DNA of 64,000 nt from positions 434,001-498,000 of the forward strand of contig NZ_ATVA01000011.1 in the NCBI RefSeq assembly GCF_000420485.1, read 5' to 3'. The notes under the pieces were generated by a model, which saw only the letters and a list, made by a program, of their open reading frames with translations, ran no database searches and was not told the DNA's origin. Positions 27,784 to 38,900 of this stretch are shown one piece after another. This DNA is from Paucidesulfovibrio longus DSM 6739. Lineage in GTDB: Bacteria > Desulfobacterota > Desulfovibrionia > Desulfovibrionales > Desulfovibrionaceae. How positions within the stretch are numbered: the first letter of the stretch is position 1; each line of letters starts with the position of its first letter. A program made the position numbers and the translations under genes.

Positions 27784-27784
27784 T

Positions 27785-29554
27785 GTGACCCCGCTTCGCA
27801 ACTACAGTTCCATTCTCGATATCCGCCGGGGCGAAGACCCGGCCATGGATGCGCTGCTCCTGCATTTCATGACCGAGAACGGTCTGGAATACAGCATCGA
27901 TCCGCTCAAGAACGCCTCGCCGGAGCAGGTCCGCTTCATGCTCGCCTGCAAGAGCGATACGTTTTACGCGCCCTGTTCCGACTGGATGCTTCTGCAATTG
28001 CTCCAGTCGCGCATGTCGCCGGAATTGCGGGAGATGTATCTTGAGCAATGGCGCAGCCTGATTCGCCTGGTGCGCGCCTCCTGCCACGATCCCTACCAGC
28101 GCCGCAAGATTCTGAACCTCGCGCGCTACAAATTCCAGATGGCCATGGATTCCTGCATCGCCATCCCCTCGCGGGTGATGAAGCGGATGATAACCATTTT
28201 TCTTTCCCAGAGCGGCATTGACGACCCCCACCGGGAGCGCAAGCAGCTCGCCAACGAGGCCGCGCAGAAGATCGTCGAAAGCACGGAGTGGGATCGTTTC
28301 GTGAACCGCTGCCCGGACGCCTTCCGCAGCTGCATGCGCATGGACGACCTGCGCTTCGAGATGGATTTCCTGGAGATGAAGCGGTTGATCTGCGCTTCCA
28401 CGCTCCAGAATTTCGCCCATTGGGGCGAGTTTTTCCAGTCCTGCGGCGATGTGGAAAAGGAAATCGAGGAAAACGGCGAAGTCTTCCGCGAACTGCACCA
28501 GCTCTTCTCTCCGGAAAAGCCGGGCCCGCTCAAGATTCTCTTCATGCCCTACAACAGCGGCGGCCTGATCTTCGACCTGGAATTGATCCGGGCCATGCTC
28601 CGGCGGGGGCACCGGGTCGTGCTGGCGCTCAAGGAAGGATTCTATTTCGACGCGCCGACCTTCTGGGACATGGAAAACGATCCCGTGCTGGCCGAGCGCT
28701 TCAAGGGCGCCCGGCTGCTGACCAACGTGCGCGTCAGCAAGAACGAGCTGCTGCGCGAGATGCGCGAGCATCCCTTCGTGGTCATCTCCGACGGCACGCG
28801 CGAGCGGCTGAACCCCTACCGCATGAGCGTGGCCCTGGCCCGCGTCTGGAAGGAGGCGGACCTGGTCATCGTCAAGGGCCAGGAAAACTACCGCCGCACC
28901 ATCATGACCAGCCATTCCTTCACGCGGGACATCTTCAGCTATTTCCGGGACGACAAGGGCAAGCTCGTGCTCAATTTCAAGCCCAAGGCTCCCTGGGCGC
29001 GCAAGTTCCGCGAGTCCGATATCCTGGCCAAGGCCGAACGGATCATCGGCGACATGCGCCGCGCCTCGGCCGCCGGAAACACCGTGATGTTCTATTCCGG
29101 CATCATCGGCTCCATTCCCGGCCAGACCAGCACGGCCATCGAGGTCATGAACGTGTTCATCCGCAATCTGCGCACGCGCCTGGACGGCGTCTACATCATC
29201 AACCCGGCCGAGCACTTCGAGGAAGGCATGGACGCGGACGACCTGATGTACATGTGGGAGAAGGTCCAGCGCAGCGGCTACCTGGACATCTGGCGCTTCC
29301 AGTCCGTGCAGGACATCGACCGCAGCTTCGAACTGATGAACCGCAAGGTGCCGCCGGTCTGGGCAGGCAAGGACGCGACCTATTCCACGGGCTGCACCAA
29401 GGAAATGAACATCGCCCTGGACGTGCAGCGCCAGCAGCGCGAGCTTCAAATCATCGGACCGAGCCCGGAAAAGTTTTTCCGCCGCCGCGAATACGGGGTC
29501 GGAAAGTTCTGCGATGTGGCCATCGAAGACTGCAACGAAACCAACACGATATGA
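27785..29554 (+). CDS. ARMT1/DUF89-like protein, possibly divergent at the metal site
   Basis: A 589-residue cytosolic protein starting at GTG 27785. Residues 1-240 are helical and lack obvious motifs. From about residue 250 the sequence follows the DUF89 fold: ILFMPYNSGGLIFDLELIRAM corresponds to the DNAGE...FD segment of that family, VVISDGTRERLNP follows, and LVIVKGQENYRRT corresponds to KGQ.N. DUF89 proteins are metal-dependent damage-control phosphatases or, in ARMT1, proposed protein carboxyl methyltransferases. The family's metal-ligand Asp in DNAG is Tyr here (YNSG), so activity may differ. It lies between nadK and mltA, overlapping mltA by 4 bp. Confidence 0.65.
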   Translation: MTPLRNYSSILDIRRGEDPAMDALLLHFMTENGLEYSIDPLKNASPEQVRFMLACKSDTFYAPCSDWMLLQLLQSRMSPELREMYLEQWRSLIRLVRASCHDPYQRRKILNLARYKFQMAMDSCIAIPSRVMKRMITIFLSQSGIDDPHRERKQLANEAAQKIVESTEWDRFVNRCPDAFRSCMRMDDLRFEMDFLEMKRLICASTLQNFAHWGEFFQSCGDVEKEIEENGEVFRELHQLFSPEKPGPLKILFMPYNSGGLIFDLELIRAMLRRGHRVVLALKEGFYFDAPTFWDMENDPVLAERFKGARLLTNVRVSKNELLREMREHPFVVISDGTRERLNPYRMSVALARVWKEADLVIVKGQENYRRTIMTSHSFTRDIFSYFRDDKGKLVLNFKPKAPWARKFRESDILAKAERIIGDMRRASAAGNTVMFYSGIIGSIPGQTSTAIEVMNVFIRNLRTRLDGVYIINPAEHFEEGMDADDLMYMWEKVQRSGYLDIWRFQSVQDIDRSFELMNRKVPPVWAGKDATYSTGCTKEMNIALDVQRQQRELQIIGPSPEKFFRRREYGVGKFCDVAIEDCNETNTI

Positions 29555-30828
29555 CCTCAAGTCGATACGCTTTTCCGCTCGCGCGGCCGCGTTTGGGCCG
29601 GGGGGCGGTTCGCTTCCCGCGCCTTGCCGCCGCGCTGCTCGCCCTGTTCCTGCTCGCGCTGGCCGGCTGCGCGGGCAAGACGCCGCTGCCTTCCGCGCCG
29701 CAGCCGGTGCAGCCTTCCCTGACCGACGCGGCCCGGTTTTGCTCCTTCAACCACGGCCGCACGGCCGAGGAAAGCCGGACGCTGGATTTGCGCAGCCAAG
29801 GACTGCATTCGTGGATGGAGCTGGACGCGGGCCTGCGCTACAGCCTGGACTACGTGCGCGGCAAGCCCCAGTCCGCGGTGGCCATGTCCCGCCACGGCCT
29901 GAACGTCACCTGGGGCCAGATCAGCCGGAGCCTCACGGAGATGATCCGGCTCCTGCCGTACCTGGATCGGCGGCCCGAACTCCTGGCCGAGAATTTCCAG
30001 TGGTTTGCGCTGACGCCGCAGCCGCTCATGACCGGGTATTACACCCCGGAGATCGAAGCCAGCCTGACCCAGCGGCCCGGCTACCAGTATCCCATCTATG
30101 GCGTGCCGCCGGACCTGCGCACGCGCAAGAGCGGCCAGTCCGGCGTGCCCTCGGTCTACCGTGTTGAAAACGGGCAGGTCTTGCCGTACCATACCCGCGC
30201 CGATGTGGACCTGGGCAAGGTGCTCGCGGGCAGGGGCCTGGAAATCGCCTGGGCCAAGGATCCCGTGGACGTATTCTACCTTCAGGTCGAAGGGCAGGGC
30301 AGTCTGCGGCTGCCGGACGGCACCATTCGCCACGTGGTCTACGCTGCGCGAAATGGGCATGATTTCGAAGGCCTGGGCAATATCCTCTATCACAACGGAT
30401 ATCTGCCCAAGGAACGGCGCGGCCAGCGGTTCGTGCGCGACTTCTGCGCCCGATACCCGGAAAAGGCCGCCAAGCTCATGGCCGAGAACAAGAGCTACGT
30501 GTTCTTCCGGTTCGACGGTCAGCCCTCCCTGGGAGCCATCAACAGGCCGCTGACGCCCATGGTCAGCGTGGCCGTGGATCCCAAGCTGCTGCCGCTCGGT
30601 TCCATGCTCGTGCTCGACGCGGACATTCCCGGACCGGACGGCACGGGGTCGCGGCGGGTGCACGGTCTGGCCCTGGCCCAGGATACGGGCGCGGCCATCA
30701 AGGGCGCACGGCTCGACTACTTCATCGGCGTGGGGCCGAGAATCGAGGAAGTGGCCTGCCATGTCTACAGCAGGGCCACGGTCTATCTGCTCCTGAGCAG
30801 GAAGGCCCTCGCCGGATCCGGAAACTGA
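29551..30828 (+). CDS. mltA: Membrane-bound lytic murein transglycosylase A
   Basis: MltA cleaves peptidoglycan with formation of 1,6-anhydromuramic acid. The 425-residue precursor has a basic N-terminus, a hydrophobic stretch and the lipobox LAGC (Cys about residue 41), so it is a lipoprotein. Motifs are [30 protein letters not shown] and the 3D domain with [18 protein letters not shown], where the catalytic Asp is retained. The ATG at 29551 overlaps the TGA of the preceding gene (ATGA). A longer frame upstream lies inside that gene and is rejected. Confidence 0.93.
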   Translation: MTSSRYAFPLARPRLGRGAVRFPRLAAALLALFLLALAGCAGKTPLPSAPQPVQPSLTDAARFCSFNHGRTAEESRTLDLRSQGLHSWMELDAGLRYSLDYVRGKPQSAVAMSRHGLNVTWGQISRSLTEMIRLLPYLDRRPELLAENFQWFALTPQPLMTGYYTPEIEASLTQRPGYQYPIYGVPPDLRTRKSGQSGVPSVYRVENGQVLPYHTRADVDLGKVLAGRGLEIAWAKDPVDVFYLQVEGQGSLRLPDGTIRHVVYAARNGHDFEGLGNILYHNGYLPKERRGQRFVRDFCARYPEKAAKLMAENKSYVFFRFDGQPSLGAINRPLTPMVSVAVDPKLLPLGSMLVLDADIPGPDGTGSRRVHGLALAQDTGAAIKGARLDYFIGVGPRIEEVACHVYSRATVYLLLSRKALAGSGN

Positions 30829-30887
30829 ACGGATTCCGGCTCGTTGAGAATGATTCTGGACAATATCTTACGATACAGGAGCGAGAA

Positions 30888-32321
30888 ATGGCCCAGTACG
30901 AGGTGGTGATCGGGCTCGAAGTGCATGCCCAGCTCAAGACCAAATCGAAACTCTTCTGCGCCTGTTCCACCGAGTTCGGCAACGAGCCCAACGAGAACGT
31001 CTGTCCGGTCTGCTCCGGCATGCCCGGCGTGCTTCCGGTGATGAACGAAAAGGTGCTTGAATACGCCGTCAAGCTGGGCCAGGCCGTGCACTGCGAGATC
31101 AACCGCAAATCGGTCTTCGCCCGCAAGAACTATTTCTACCCGGACCTGCCCAAGGGCTACCAGACCTCCCAGTTCGACCTGCCCATCTGCGAGCACGGCC
31201 GCATCGAGATCGACACGCCGAAAGGACGCAAGACCATCGGCGTGACGCGCATCCACATGGAGGAAGACGCGGGCAAGTCCATCCACTCCGCCTCGGAGAA
31301 CGTCAGCTTCGTGGATCTCAACCGCGCCTGCGTCCCCCTGCTGGAGATCGTCTCCGAACCGGACATGCGTTCCGCGGAGGAGGCCGTGGCCTACCTCAAG
31401 TCGCTGCATTCCATCCTGCGCTACCTGGACATCTGCGACGGCAACATGGAGCAGGGCTCCTTCCGCTGCGACGCCAACGTGTCCATCCGCCCGAAGGGCC
31501 AGGAAACCCTGGGGACGCGCGCCGAGCTGAAGAACATGAACTCCTTCCGGCACGTGCAGAAGGCCATCGAATACGAGGTCCAACGCCAGATCGACCTCGT
31601 GGAGGACGGCGAAGCGGTCGTCCAGGAAACCCGGCTCTACAATGCGGACAAGGGCACGACCCACTCCATGCGCGGCAAGGAGGAGGCCCACGACTATCGC
31701 TATTTCCCCTGTCCGGACCTGGTGCCCATGGTGCTTGAAGAGGCCTGGATCGAAAAGTGGGCCTCGGAGCTTCCCGAGCTGCCCGAAGCGCGCCGCGCCC
31801 GGTTCGTCGGGCAGTACGATTTGCCGGAAGAGGCCGCGGACCAGCTCACCGCCGAGCGCGAGACAGCGGACTTTTTCGAGGCCGCAGCGAACGCCTTTGA
31901 CGGCGAGGCCAAAAAGATCGCCAACTGGCTGATGGTGGACGTGGCCCGGCTGCTCAACGACACCGGACTGACCCTGGCCGCCTGCAAGGGCGCTCCGGAA
32001 GACCTGGCCGCGCTCGTGGCCCTGGTGGAAGGGAGCACGGTCAGCGCCCGCTCGGCCAAGGACATCCTTGCGGACGTGCTGCGCGACGGCGCGGATCCCA
32101 AGGCGCTGGTCAAGGAGAAGGGCCTCGCCCAGGAGTCGGACAGCGGCGCTCTGGAGGCCGTGGTGGACGAGGTCATCGCCGAGAACCCCGCCGAAGCCGA
32201 GCGCGTGCGCGGCGGCGACAAAAAGGTCGTCGGCTTCCTCATGGGCCAGATCATGAAGAAGACCCAGGGCAAGGCCAACCCCGGCGTGGTCGGCAAGATG
32301 CTGGCCCAGAAGCTTTCGTAG
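30888..32321 (+). CDS. gatB: Asp-tRNA(Asn)/Glu-tRNA(Gln) amidotransferase subunit B
   Basis: GatB activates mischarged Glu-tRNA(Gln) or Asp-tRNA(Asn) for transamidation within the GatCAB complex. The 477-residue protein begins [21 protein letters not shown] and has the Cys-rich zinc region [19 protein letters not shown] and [20 protein letters not shown]. It ends in the GatB/YqeY tail domain ([20 protein letters not shown]). Length matches the family. gatA and gatC are not in this window. GGAGCGAG precedes the ATG. Confidence 0.97.
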   Translation: MAQYEVVIGLEVHAQLKTKSKLFCACSTEFGNEPNENVCPVCSGMPGVLPVMNEKVLEYAVKLGQAVHCEINRKSVFARKNYFYPDLPKGYQTSQFDLPICEHGRIEIDTPKGRKTIGVTRIHMEEDAGKSIHSASENVSFVDLNRACVPLLEIVSEPDMRSAEEAVAYLKSLHSILRYLDICDGNMEQGSFRCDANVSIRPKGQETLGTRAELKNMNSFRHVQKAIEYEVQRQIDLVEDGEAVVQETRLYNADKGTTHSMRGKEEAHDYRYFPCPDLVPMVLEEAWIEKWASELPELPEARRARFVGQYDLPEEAADQLTAERETADFFEAAANAFDGEAKKIANWLMVDVARLLNDTGLTLAACKGAPEDLAALVALVEGSTVSARSAKDILADVLRDGADPKALVKEKGLAQESDSGALEAVVDEVIAENPAEAERVRGGDKKVVGFLMGQIMKKTQGKANPGVVGKMLAQKLS

Positions 32322-32788
32322 CGGGCGTGCGTTCGTCGCGCGTTCGTGGTGGCGGGCCGGAGCTGGAGAGGGCAAGAATAAGCTTGGCGGGCTGTTGCGG
32401 ACCGAGGAGGGAAGAATGCCTCCGGCGAGCTGGGGCGGACGGAGGGAGGAAGAATGCCTCCGGCGGCCTGGGCGGACGGTGAGCAGGAATGCCTCCGGCG
32501 GCTCAAGGGGGCAATGCCCCTTGAGACTCCCACTCGGCGTCGAAACACGGTGCTGCGCACCCGCGTTTCAACGCGGGAGCTGAGGCGGGAAGGCTTTGCG
32601 TTGGAGGCTTCATGGCGGAGCCTCAAGACGGGCATCAGCCGGGGCATCAGTCGAAGCCTCGAAACAGGCAGCAAGACGGGCATCCGTCGGGGCCACAAGG
32701 CGGGGAGCCGCAATCCCTTTTGTTTTTGGCCGTTCCTTGTGCCGCTTGCGTTTTGCGCGGCGGGAAATGTTTTTTCAGGAGAGTTCGA
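32322..32788. other. Repeat-rich intergenic region between gatB and mtnA
   Basis: This 467-bp stretch has no credible gene. It holds three copies of a GAATGCCTCCGGCG-type unit (starting at 32414, 32452 and 32487). The last copy runs into a hairpin with arms TCAAGGGG...CCCCTTGA (32503-32524). A second perfect 7-bp hairpin lies at 32560-32577, and GAGGCT...AGCCTC forms another small dyad near 32610-32630. Imperfect repeats of AGACGGGCATC...GGGGC occur between about 32630 and 32695. The layout resembles dispersed REP-like elements. Open frames through it are artefacts of high GC. Confidence 0.6.
32414..32524. repeat. Three tandem GAATGCCTCCGGCG units ending in a hairpin
   Basis: The core 14-mer recurs at 32414, 32452 and 32487 (spacing 38 and 35 bases), each followed by a GGCGGAC-like or GGGG-rich tail. 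I know similar 'gaatgcctccggcggc' sequences as dispersed intergenic repeats in Desulfovibrio-type genomes. Only these copies are visible here. Confidence 0.6.
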
Positions 32789-33829
32789 GTGACCGACCAC
32801 ATTCAGTTTTCGCCGGAAAAGGATTGCCTCGTGTTGCTGGATCAGCGCTATCTTCCCAATCGGGAGGATTGGTTCGACTGCACCACAACCGACGAGATTT
32901 ACTACGCTTTGATTACGATGGTCGTGCGCGGGGCACCCGCCATCGGCGTGACAGCGGCCTATGGCTGCTATGTGGCCGCCCGCGAGGTGCAGAAGAGCGG
33001 CGTTGCCGACTGGAAGTCCGCGCTGGCGACCAAGCTGGACCAGATCGAGAAGGCGCGGCCCACCGCCGTGAACCTGCGCTGGGCCGTGCGCGAGATGCGC
33101 CGGGTCTGGCAGGAGGCCGGGGACGTGTCCCTTGAGGAGCTTTGCGGCGTCTGGCTGGCCCGCGCCAAGGAAATCCACGCGGGCGACATCGAGATGTGCG
33201 AGCTGATCGGCAAGTTCGGCGGCGCGCTCATCGACGAGGGCGACACGGTCATGACCCACTGCAACGCGGGCGCGCTGGCCACCGCCGGGTACGGCACGGC
33301 CCTCGGCGTGATTCGCGGGGCCGTGGACCAGGGCAAGAAGATCAGCGTCATCGCCAACGAGACGCGTCCGTTTCTTCAGGGCGCGCGGCTCACGGCCTAC
33401 GAACTGCACAAGGACGGCATCCCCGTGAAGGTCGCCTGCGACAACGCCTGCGCCCTGCTGATGAAGAAGGGACTCGTGCAGAAGGTGGTTGTCGGCGCGG
33501 ACCGCATCGCGGCCAACGGCGACGCCGTGAACAAGATCGGCACCTTCGGCGTGGCGCTGCTGGCCAAGCATTTCGGCATTCCTTTCTATGTCGCGGCCCC
33601 GGTCTACACCATCGACCCGGAAACGCCCACGGGCGACGACGTGCCCATCGAGGACCGCACCCCGCGCGAGGTCACGCACATCGGCGACCACCAGATCACC
33701 CCGGAGGGCGTGCAGGTCTACAACCTGGCCTTCGATCCGACCCCGAACGAGCTGATTACCGGCATCGTCACGGAAAAGGGCGTGATCTATCCGCCTTACA
33801 AAGAAAACATCGCCAAGCTGTTCGCCTAG
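32789..33829 (+). CDS. mtnA: S-methyl-5-thioribose-1-phosphate isomerase
   Basis: MtnA converts methylthioribose 1-phosphate to the ribulose form in methionine salvage. The 346-residue product has [16 protein letters not shown], the catalytic Cys motif [36 protein letters not shown] and [19 protein letters not shown] with the catalytic Asp. I chose the GTG at 32789 because AGGAG lies 7 bases upstream and homologues start near this point; the frame is open further upstream only through the repeat region. No other methionine salvage gene is adjacent. Confidence 0.92.
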   Translation: MTDHIQFSPEKDCLVLLDQRYLPNREDWFDCTTTDEIYYALITMVVRGAPAIGVTAAYGCYVAAREVQKSGVADWKSALATKLDQIEKARPTAVNLRWAVREMRRVWQEAGDVSLEELCGVWLARAKEIHAGDIEMCELIGKFGGALIDEGDTVMTHCNAGALATAGYGTALGVIRGAVDQGKKISVIANETRPFLQGARLTAYELHKDGIPVKVACDNACALLMKKGLVQKVVVGADRIAANGDAVNKIGTFGVALLAKHFGIPFYVAAPVYTIDPETPTGDDVPIEDRTPREVTHIGDHQITPEGVQVYNLAFDPTPNELITGIVTEKGVIYPPYKENIAKLFA

Positions 33830-33855
33830 CGTCGGAAACCGTCACGGCGACGCAC

Positions 33856-33893
33856 CGCCCCGGCAGGCAGGGAATTCCTTGCATGCCGGGGCG
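33856..33893 (+). terminator. Possible terminator hairpin after mtnA
   Basis: Arms CGCCCCGGCA (33856-33865) and TGCCGGGGCG (33884-33893) pair perfectly, with partial pairing inside around GGAATTCC. No T run follows, so termination efficiency is uncertain. Confidence 0.45.
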
Positions 33894-34045
33894 CGTTCAT
33901 GTATGGCTGCTGCCCCGCTTCGGGTTGCGCTTCCCTGCCGGGTCCATTAGTATTGACGATTCCGTAGCCGGGCGAGGCCCGCAACGGTGTGCGTAACGGG
34001 GAGCGGCCTTCCCCGCATCTCCCCAGCAACATACAGAGAAACGAT

Positions 34046-35581
34046 ATGCCAGCGACCTTTGCACTTATAGGACGCCCCAACGTGGGCAAGTCCACGCTGT
34101 TCAACCGACTCCTGCGCAAGAGCGTGGCCATCGCCCACGACACGCCCGGCGTCACCCGCGACCGCATCTACGGCGAAGGCGTCATGCGCGGCGTGCCCTT
34201 CGGCCTCATCGACACGGGCGGCATGGTCCTGGGCATGGAGTCCGAGCCGGGCCAGGGCGTCACGGGCCAGGGCTTCGAGCGCGAGATCGTGGAGCAGGCC
34301 CTGGAAGGCATGGCCGAATCCCAGGCCGTGCTTTTCGTCGTGGACGGACGCGAGGGCCTCACGCACCTGGACGAGGAAGCCGCGCGCCTGGCCCGGCAGA
34401 GCGGCAAGCCCGTCCTGCTCGTCGTGAACAAGGTGGACGGCGCCGAGCTGGAAGACCGCGCCCAGAGCGAATTCCACGTCCTGGGCTTCGAGATGCTCTC
34501 CGTGTCCGGCTCCCACGGCTACAATCTTCAGGAGCTGCGCGACCGCGTCGCGGACATGGCCGAGCAGTTTGCCGTTGAGGAGCCCGCGGACGACGTGGAG
34601 CGGGGTCTGCGCATCGCCATGCTCGGCCGCCCCAATGCGGGCAAATCCTCGACCATCAACTCCCTCATCGGCCAGGACCGGCTCATCGTCAGCGACGTGG
34701 CCGGCACCACGCGCGACAGCGTGGACGTGACCTTCGAGAAGAACGGCAAGCGCTTCACCTTCGTGGATACCGCCGGAGTGCGCCGCCGCACCAACATCGT
34801 GGAGCGCCTGGAGCGCTTCACCGTGGTCCGCGCGCTCAAGAGTAGCAAAAAGGCGGACGTGACCGTCATGGTCGTGGACCCCATGGAGGGCCTGACCCGG
34901 CAGGACAAGCGGCTGCTCGAATTTCTGGTCAAGGAAAAGACGCCTTTTCTCGTGGCCGTGAACAAGACCGACCTCGTGCCCTCGAACCTGCTCAACGATC
35001 TCAAGAAGGCCTTCGAGCATGAGCTGCGCTTCGCGCCGCACGTCCCCGTGCTCTACATTTCCGCGCTCAAGGGCAAGGGCATCGGCCGCATTCTGCCGCT
35101 CGCGCAGCAAATCCACAAGGAATGCAGCGTCCGCGTGACCACCGGCGTGCTCAACCGCTCCATGACCGAGGCCCTGGAACGCCACCAGCCCCCGGTCATC
35201 AAGCGCCGGCGGCCCAAGTTCTACTATCTGGCCCAGGCCGACGAGGACGTGCCCACCTTCGTGTTCTTCATGAACGACCACACCCTGCTCAAGGACGCCT
35301 ACAAGCGCTATCTTGAAAACCAGCTGCGCAAGCTGTTCGGCATCGAGTACGCGCCCATGAACCTCGTCTTCCGCTCCACGCACGAGAAGCGGGAAAAAGA
35401 GATCAAGCGCGGCATTTCCGCCAAGGGCAAAGCCGGACCGGGCCGCAAGGTCGAGGAGCATCTTCCCCGCGAGCGGGAGGAGGAGAACGCCGAGTCCGCT
35501 CCCATCCAGCGCCGGGCGGGCAAGGCCGTGGCCAAGGCCGATTGGCGGTTCAAAAAGAACCGCAGCCAGAAGCAGCGCTGA
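34046..35581 (+). CDS. der: Ribosome biogenesis GTPase Der (EngA)
   Basis: Der has two tandem GTPase domains and is needed for 50S maturation. The 511-residue protein has a first P loop GRPNVGKST (about residue 8) and a second, GRPNAGKSS, near residue 194. DTGGMV, DTAGVRRR and NKVD/NKTD motifs are present, and a KH-like domain covers about residues 375-450. A basic 55-residue tail rich in Arg, Lys and Glu follows the KH domain and is longer than in E. coli. The start at 34046 matches the family N-terminus (MPATFALIGRPNVGKS). Confidence 0.96.
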   Translation: MPATFALIGRPNVGKSTLFNRLLRKSVAIAHDTPGVTRDRIYGEGVMRGVPFGLIDTGGMVLGMESEPGQGVTGQGFEREIVEQALEGMAESQAVLFVVDGREGLTHLDEEAARLARQSGKPVLLVVNKVDGAELEDRAQSEFHVLGFEMLSVSGSHGYNLQELRDRVADMAEQFAVEEPADDVERGLRIAMLGRPNAGKSSTINSLIGQDRLIVSDVAGTTRDSVDVTFEKNGKRFTFVDTAGVRRRTNIVERLERFTVVRALKSSKKADVTVMVVDPMEGLTRQDKRLLEFLVKEKTPFLVAVNKTDLVPSNLLNDLKKAFEHELRFAPHVPVLYISALKGKGIGRILPLAQQIHKECSVRVTTGVLNRSMTEALERHQPPVIKRRRPKFYYLAQADEDVPTFVFFMNDHTLLKDAYKRYLENQLRKLFGIEYAPMNLVFRSTHEKREKEIKRGISAKGKAGPGRKVEEHLPREREEENAESAPIQRRAGKAVAKADWRFKKNRSQKQR

Positions 35582-35597
35582 CAGGCAACCGCCTGAC

Positions 35598-35626
35598 TTG
35601 ACAGACGGACCTGGAGAGGGTAGAAG
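35598..35626 (+). promoter_or_regulatory. Sigma-70 promoter for tRNA-Ser
   Basis: TTGACA (35598-35603) and TAGAAG (35621-35626) are separated by exactly 17 bp. Transcription would begin near 35633, about 35 bases before the tRNA. Confidence 0.65.
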
Positions 35627-35667
35627 CCTCCCTCTGTTCATTGCTTTTGCGCGTAGCGCACCATTAC

Positions 35668-35762
35668 GGAGAGGTGGCCGAGCAAGGCTGAAGGCGCTCG
35701 CCTGCTAAGCGGGTATGGGGCTAATAACTCTATCGAGGGTTCAAATCCCTCCCTCTCCGCCA
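35668..35762 (+). tRNA. tRNA-Ser (anticodon GCT)
   Basis: A 95-nt class II tRNA. The acceptor arm GGAGAGG pairs with CCTCTCC, followed by G73 and an encoded CCA. The anticodon loop is CTGCTAA, giving GCT for AGC/AGU codons. A long variable arm (GGTATGGGGCTAATAACTCTATC region) and the T arm GAGGGTTCAAATCCCTC complete the structure. Confidence 0.95.
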
Positions 35763-35771
35763 CGATTCGCC

Positions 35772-35806
35772 AGCGGCGTCCCTGAAAGGGGGCGCCGCTT
35801 TTTTTT
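35772..35806 (+). terminator. Rho-independent terminator after tRNA-Ser
   Basis: An 11-bp stem (35772-35782 with 35789-35799, one G-T pair) is followed by eight T residues. It ends the tRNA-Ser transcript. Confidence 0.85.
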
Positions 35807-35927
35807 GCGCGCAAGGTCCGCGCGGCCTCGCTGCAAATGGACCCAAATAACGCATGCGGGTATTTCTATATTCCTCGCGTTTTGCTAAGCTAAGGGACGG
35901 CATGGTCAATCACTTTTGGAGATTTTT

Positions 35928-38900
35928 ATGATCTTGAAATCGTTGGGTATCCGCTGGCGGCTCGTGGCCCTTACCGTCCTGACGCTGATTCCCGTCTTTG
36001 CCGCCGGTCTTGGGCTGACGACGTATTTCGTCTATCGCGGTCAGGATCTGGAAATGCGCAAGAGCGAGGAAGCTCTCGTGCAGGCGGCCCAGGCCTATTT
36101 GCAGGGACGCATGGAAATGGCCCGGCTGGACACGATTTTTCTCGCGAACTCGCCGTACGTGCAGACCTTGTTCGAGAAACACGCCTGGGGGGGCGGAACG
36201 GGCGAGACGGAGAGTCTGGACGCGCTCCTTTCCGGCTTTATGGAGTCCAAGCGGATTTACGCGCAGCTCCGGATACTCGACGCCACGGGGTGGGAGCGCT
36301 ATCGGCTCGACTACAAGAACGGCCGTGTGGAGCGGCTTCCGCAGGATCGACTTCAGTTCAAGCGGAACCGGTATTATTTTCAGGAGGCCATGCTCACGCC
36401 TCCGGGCAGCGTGTACGTCTCGCGTCTCGATCTCAACCGCGAGCAGGGCAAGGTAGAGCTTCCGGCCACTTCCATGCTTCGTTTCATCGCTCCTGTGCAG
36501 CGCCCGACAGGCGAAACAGGCGGGTTGTTCGTCCTCAACTATACGGGGGACTGGCTGCTTTCCGACCTCGTGCAGTCCATGCCGCACCGCAGCGGATTCT
36601 GGGTCGTCGTCAAGGATGACGGGAGCTACGTGTACCACGACCGCGATCCGGGCCGGAACTGGGGCGGACCGGACAGTCTCGATACGGGGATGAGCCTGTT
36701 CCGCGATTTTCCGGAAGAGGCTTCGCTCCTGCTGCGGGGCGAGACGGCGACCGTCCGGTTCAACGAGGGCGAGTGGCTGGCCACGCCTTTGAACGTATCC
36801 TTGGGGCGGCCCGACGAAACGCTCACCCTGGTTCACATCTCGGAACGGCCCTCGCCGGCGGCCGCCTTTCGAAACATCTCCTGGCTGGTCTTCCTCGTGC
36901 CCGTGGGAGCCTTTCTCGGCGGGCTGACCATCGCCCTGTACGGCGGAGCCGCGGTGAGCCGCCCGCTGCTGAGTCTCAAGAAGGCCATGTCCGGCTTTGC
37001 GTCGGGAAACCGCAAGCTCCGTTCGAACGTTCGCAGCAGCGACGAGATCGGGGTGCTGTCGGACATCTTCAACGACATGGCCGAACGCCTGGAGATGCTC
37101 TACGAGAATTTGGAGGATCAGGTTCGCAGCCGCACCGAAGAGCTGGAATGGACCAATTCCCGTCTGGCCCGCAGCGAGGCCGTGAACGCGGCCATCATCG
37201 ACAACACGCTCGAAGGCATCATCAGCGCCGACCTGCAAGGGCGCATCATCGGCTTCAACAAGGCGGCGGAACGCATCTTCGGCTACTCCGCCGGCGAAGC
37301 CATCGGGCAGCCCCTTTCCATCCTTCAGCCTTCTCCGCACAGCGAAGAACACGCCAAATACATCGAACGCTATCTGCGCACGGGGGGGCCGCACATCATC
37401 GGCAAGGGCCGTGAGCTGATCGGAATGCACAAGGACGGCTCGACCTTCCCCGTTCAGCTGGGCATCAGCGACGTGACCGTGGGCGATCAGCGCTTCTTCA
37501 CGGCGGTGCTGCGGGACATGACCGAAATCAGGAACACGCAGCAGGAACTGGTCTGGAGCGAGATGCGCTTCCGGGCCACCTTCGAGCAGGCCGCGGTGGG
37601 CATAGCCCATGTGGGCCTCGACGGTTCCTGGCTGCTTTTCAACGACCGCCTTTGCAGCATCGTCGGCTATTCGCGCGAAGAGCTCATGGGGCGCACGTTC
37701 CAGGACATCACCCACCCGGACGACCTTGAAAAGGATCTGGAGCTTGTCGGCAAAGTCCTTTCCGGAGAGATCGACAACTACAGCATGGAAAAGCGCTATG
37801 TCGGCAAGCAGGGGGAGATCGTCTGGGTCAATCTGACGGTATCCTTGCTGCGCGACGATGACGGCAAGCCTGTTCATTTCATCTCCGTGCTGGAAGACAT
37901 CAGCGAACGCAAGCGCATGGACGAGACGCTCCGGCGCACGCGCCTGTCCATCGACCGTTCCGGCGAGGGCATCTACTGGGTGCGGCCGGACGGCACCTTC
38001 TTCGACGTCAACGAGGGCGCGGCCCGCCTGTTGGGCATTCCCCGGGAAGAACTGCTCCGCATGGGGCTTTGGGATCTTGATCCGGACTTCAACCTCCAGA
38101 GCTGGCCGGAGCGTTTTCAGGAGCACCGCAGCCTGGGCGGAATGCGTTTCGAGGCGCGGCACCGGCGCGCGGGCGGAACGCTCATTCCCGTGGAGGTGGT
38201 CACGTATTACCAGGAGTTCGACGGCGAGCCGTTTCTCTGCTGCTTCGTCTCGGACATAGGCCAACGCAAGGATGCCGAGCAGAAGCTCATCCGCGCCAAG
38301 GACGAGGCGGAACAGGCGCGGCAGACGGCCGAGGCCGCAAGCCAGGCCAAATCCAACTTCCTGGCCTCCATGAGCCACGAGCTGCGCACGCCCCTGAACG
38401 CCATCATCGGCTTCGCGGAGGTCATGCAGGACAAATACTTCGGGCCGCTGACCGCGAAACAGGAGGAATACGTCGGCGACATCCTGCAAAGCGGGCACCA
38501 CCTGCTTTCGCTGATCAACGACATCCTGGAGCTGTCCAAGATCGAAGCGGGCAAGATGGAGCTGCTGCCCTCCCGGTTCGACCTGGACATGCTGCTGAGC
38601 ACGAGCCTGATCTACATCCGGGAAAAGGCCTCCCGGCACGGCATCGACCTGCGGCTCGACCTCCGGCCGGACCTGGGATTGATCAACGCGGACGAGCGCA
38701 AGATCAAGCAGGTGGTCTTCAACCTGCTCTCCAACGCGTCCAAGTTCACCCCGGACGGCGGCAGCATCGTGCTCTCCGCCCGACGTCTGAGCGCGGATGA
38801 AGCGAAGGGAATGGTCCCGGAGCCTCTGCGCGGCGGCCTTTCCGACGATGACGGCGACTGGCTGGAGGTCGCCGTGACGGATTCCGGCATCGGGCTCAAG

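Noticed and set aside
32612-32788. An N-terminal extension of mtnA by 59 codons
   Set aside because: It reads through the repeat region, is low-complexity, and homologues start near 32789, where a good ribosome binding site exists.
32322-32788. A CRISPR-like array or SAM-type riboswitch before mtnA
   Set aside because: Only three short repeats with variable, non-spacer-like intervals are present, and no riboswitch core is recognisable.
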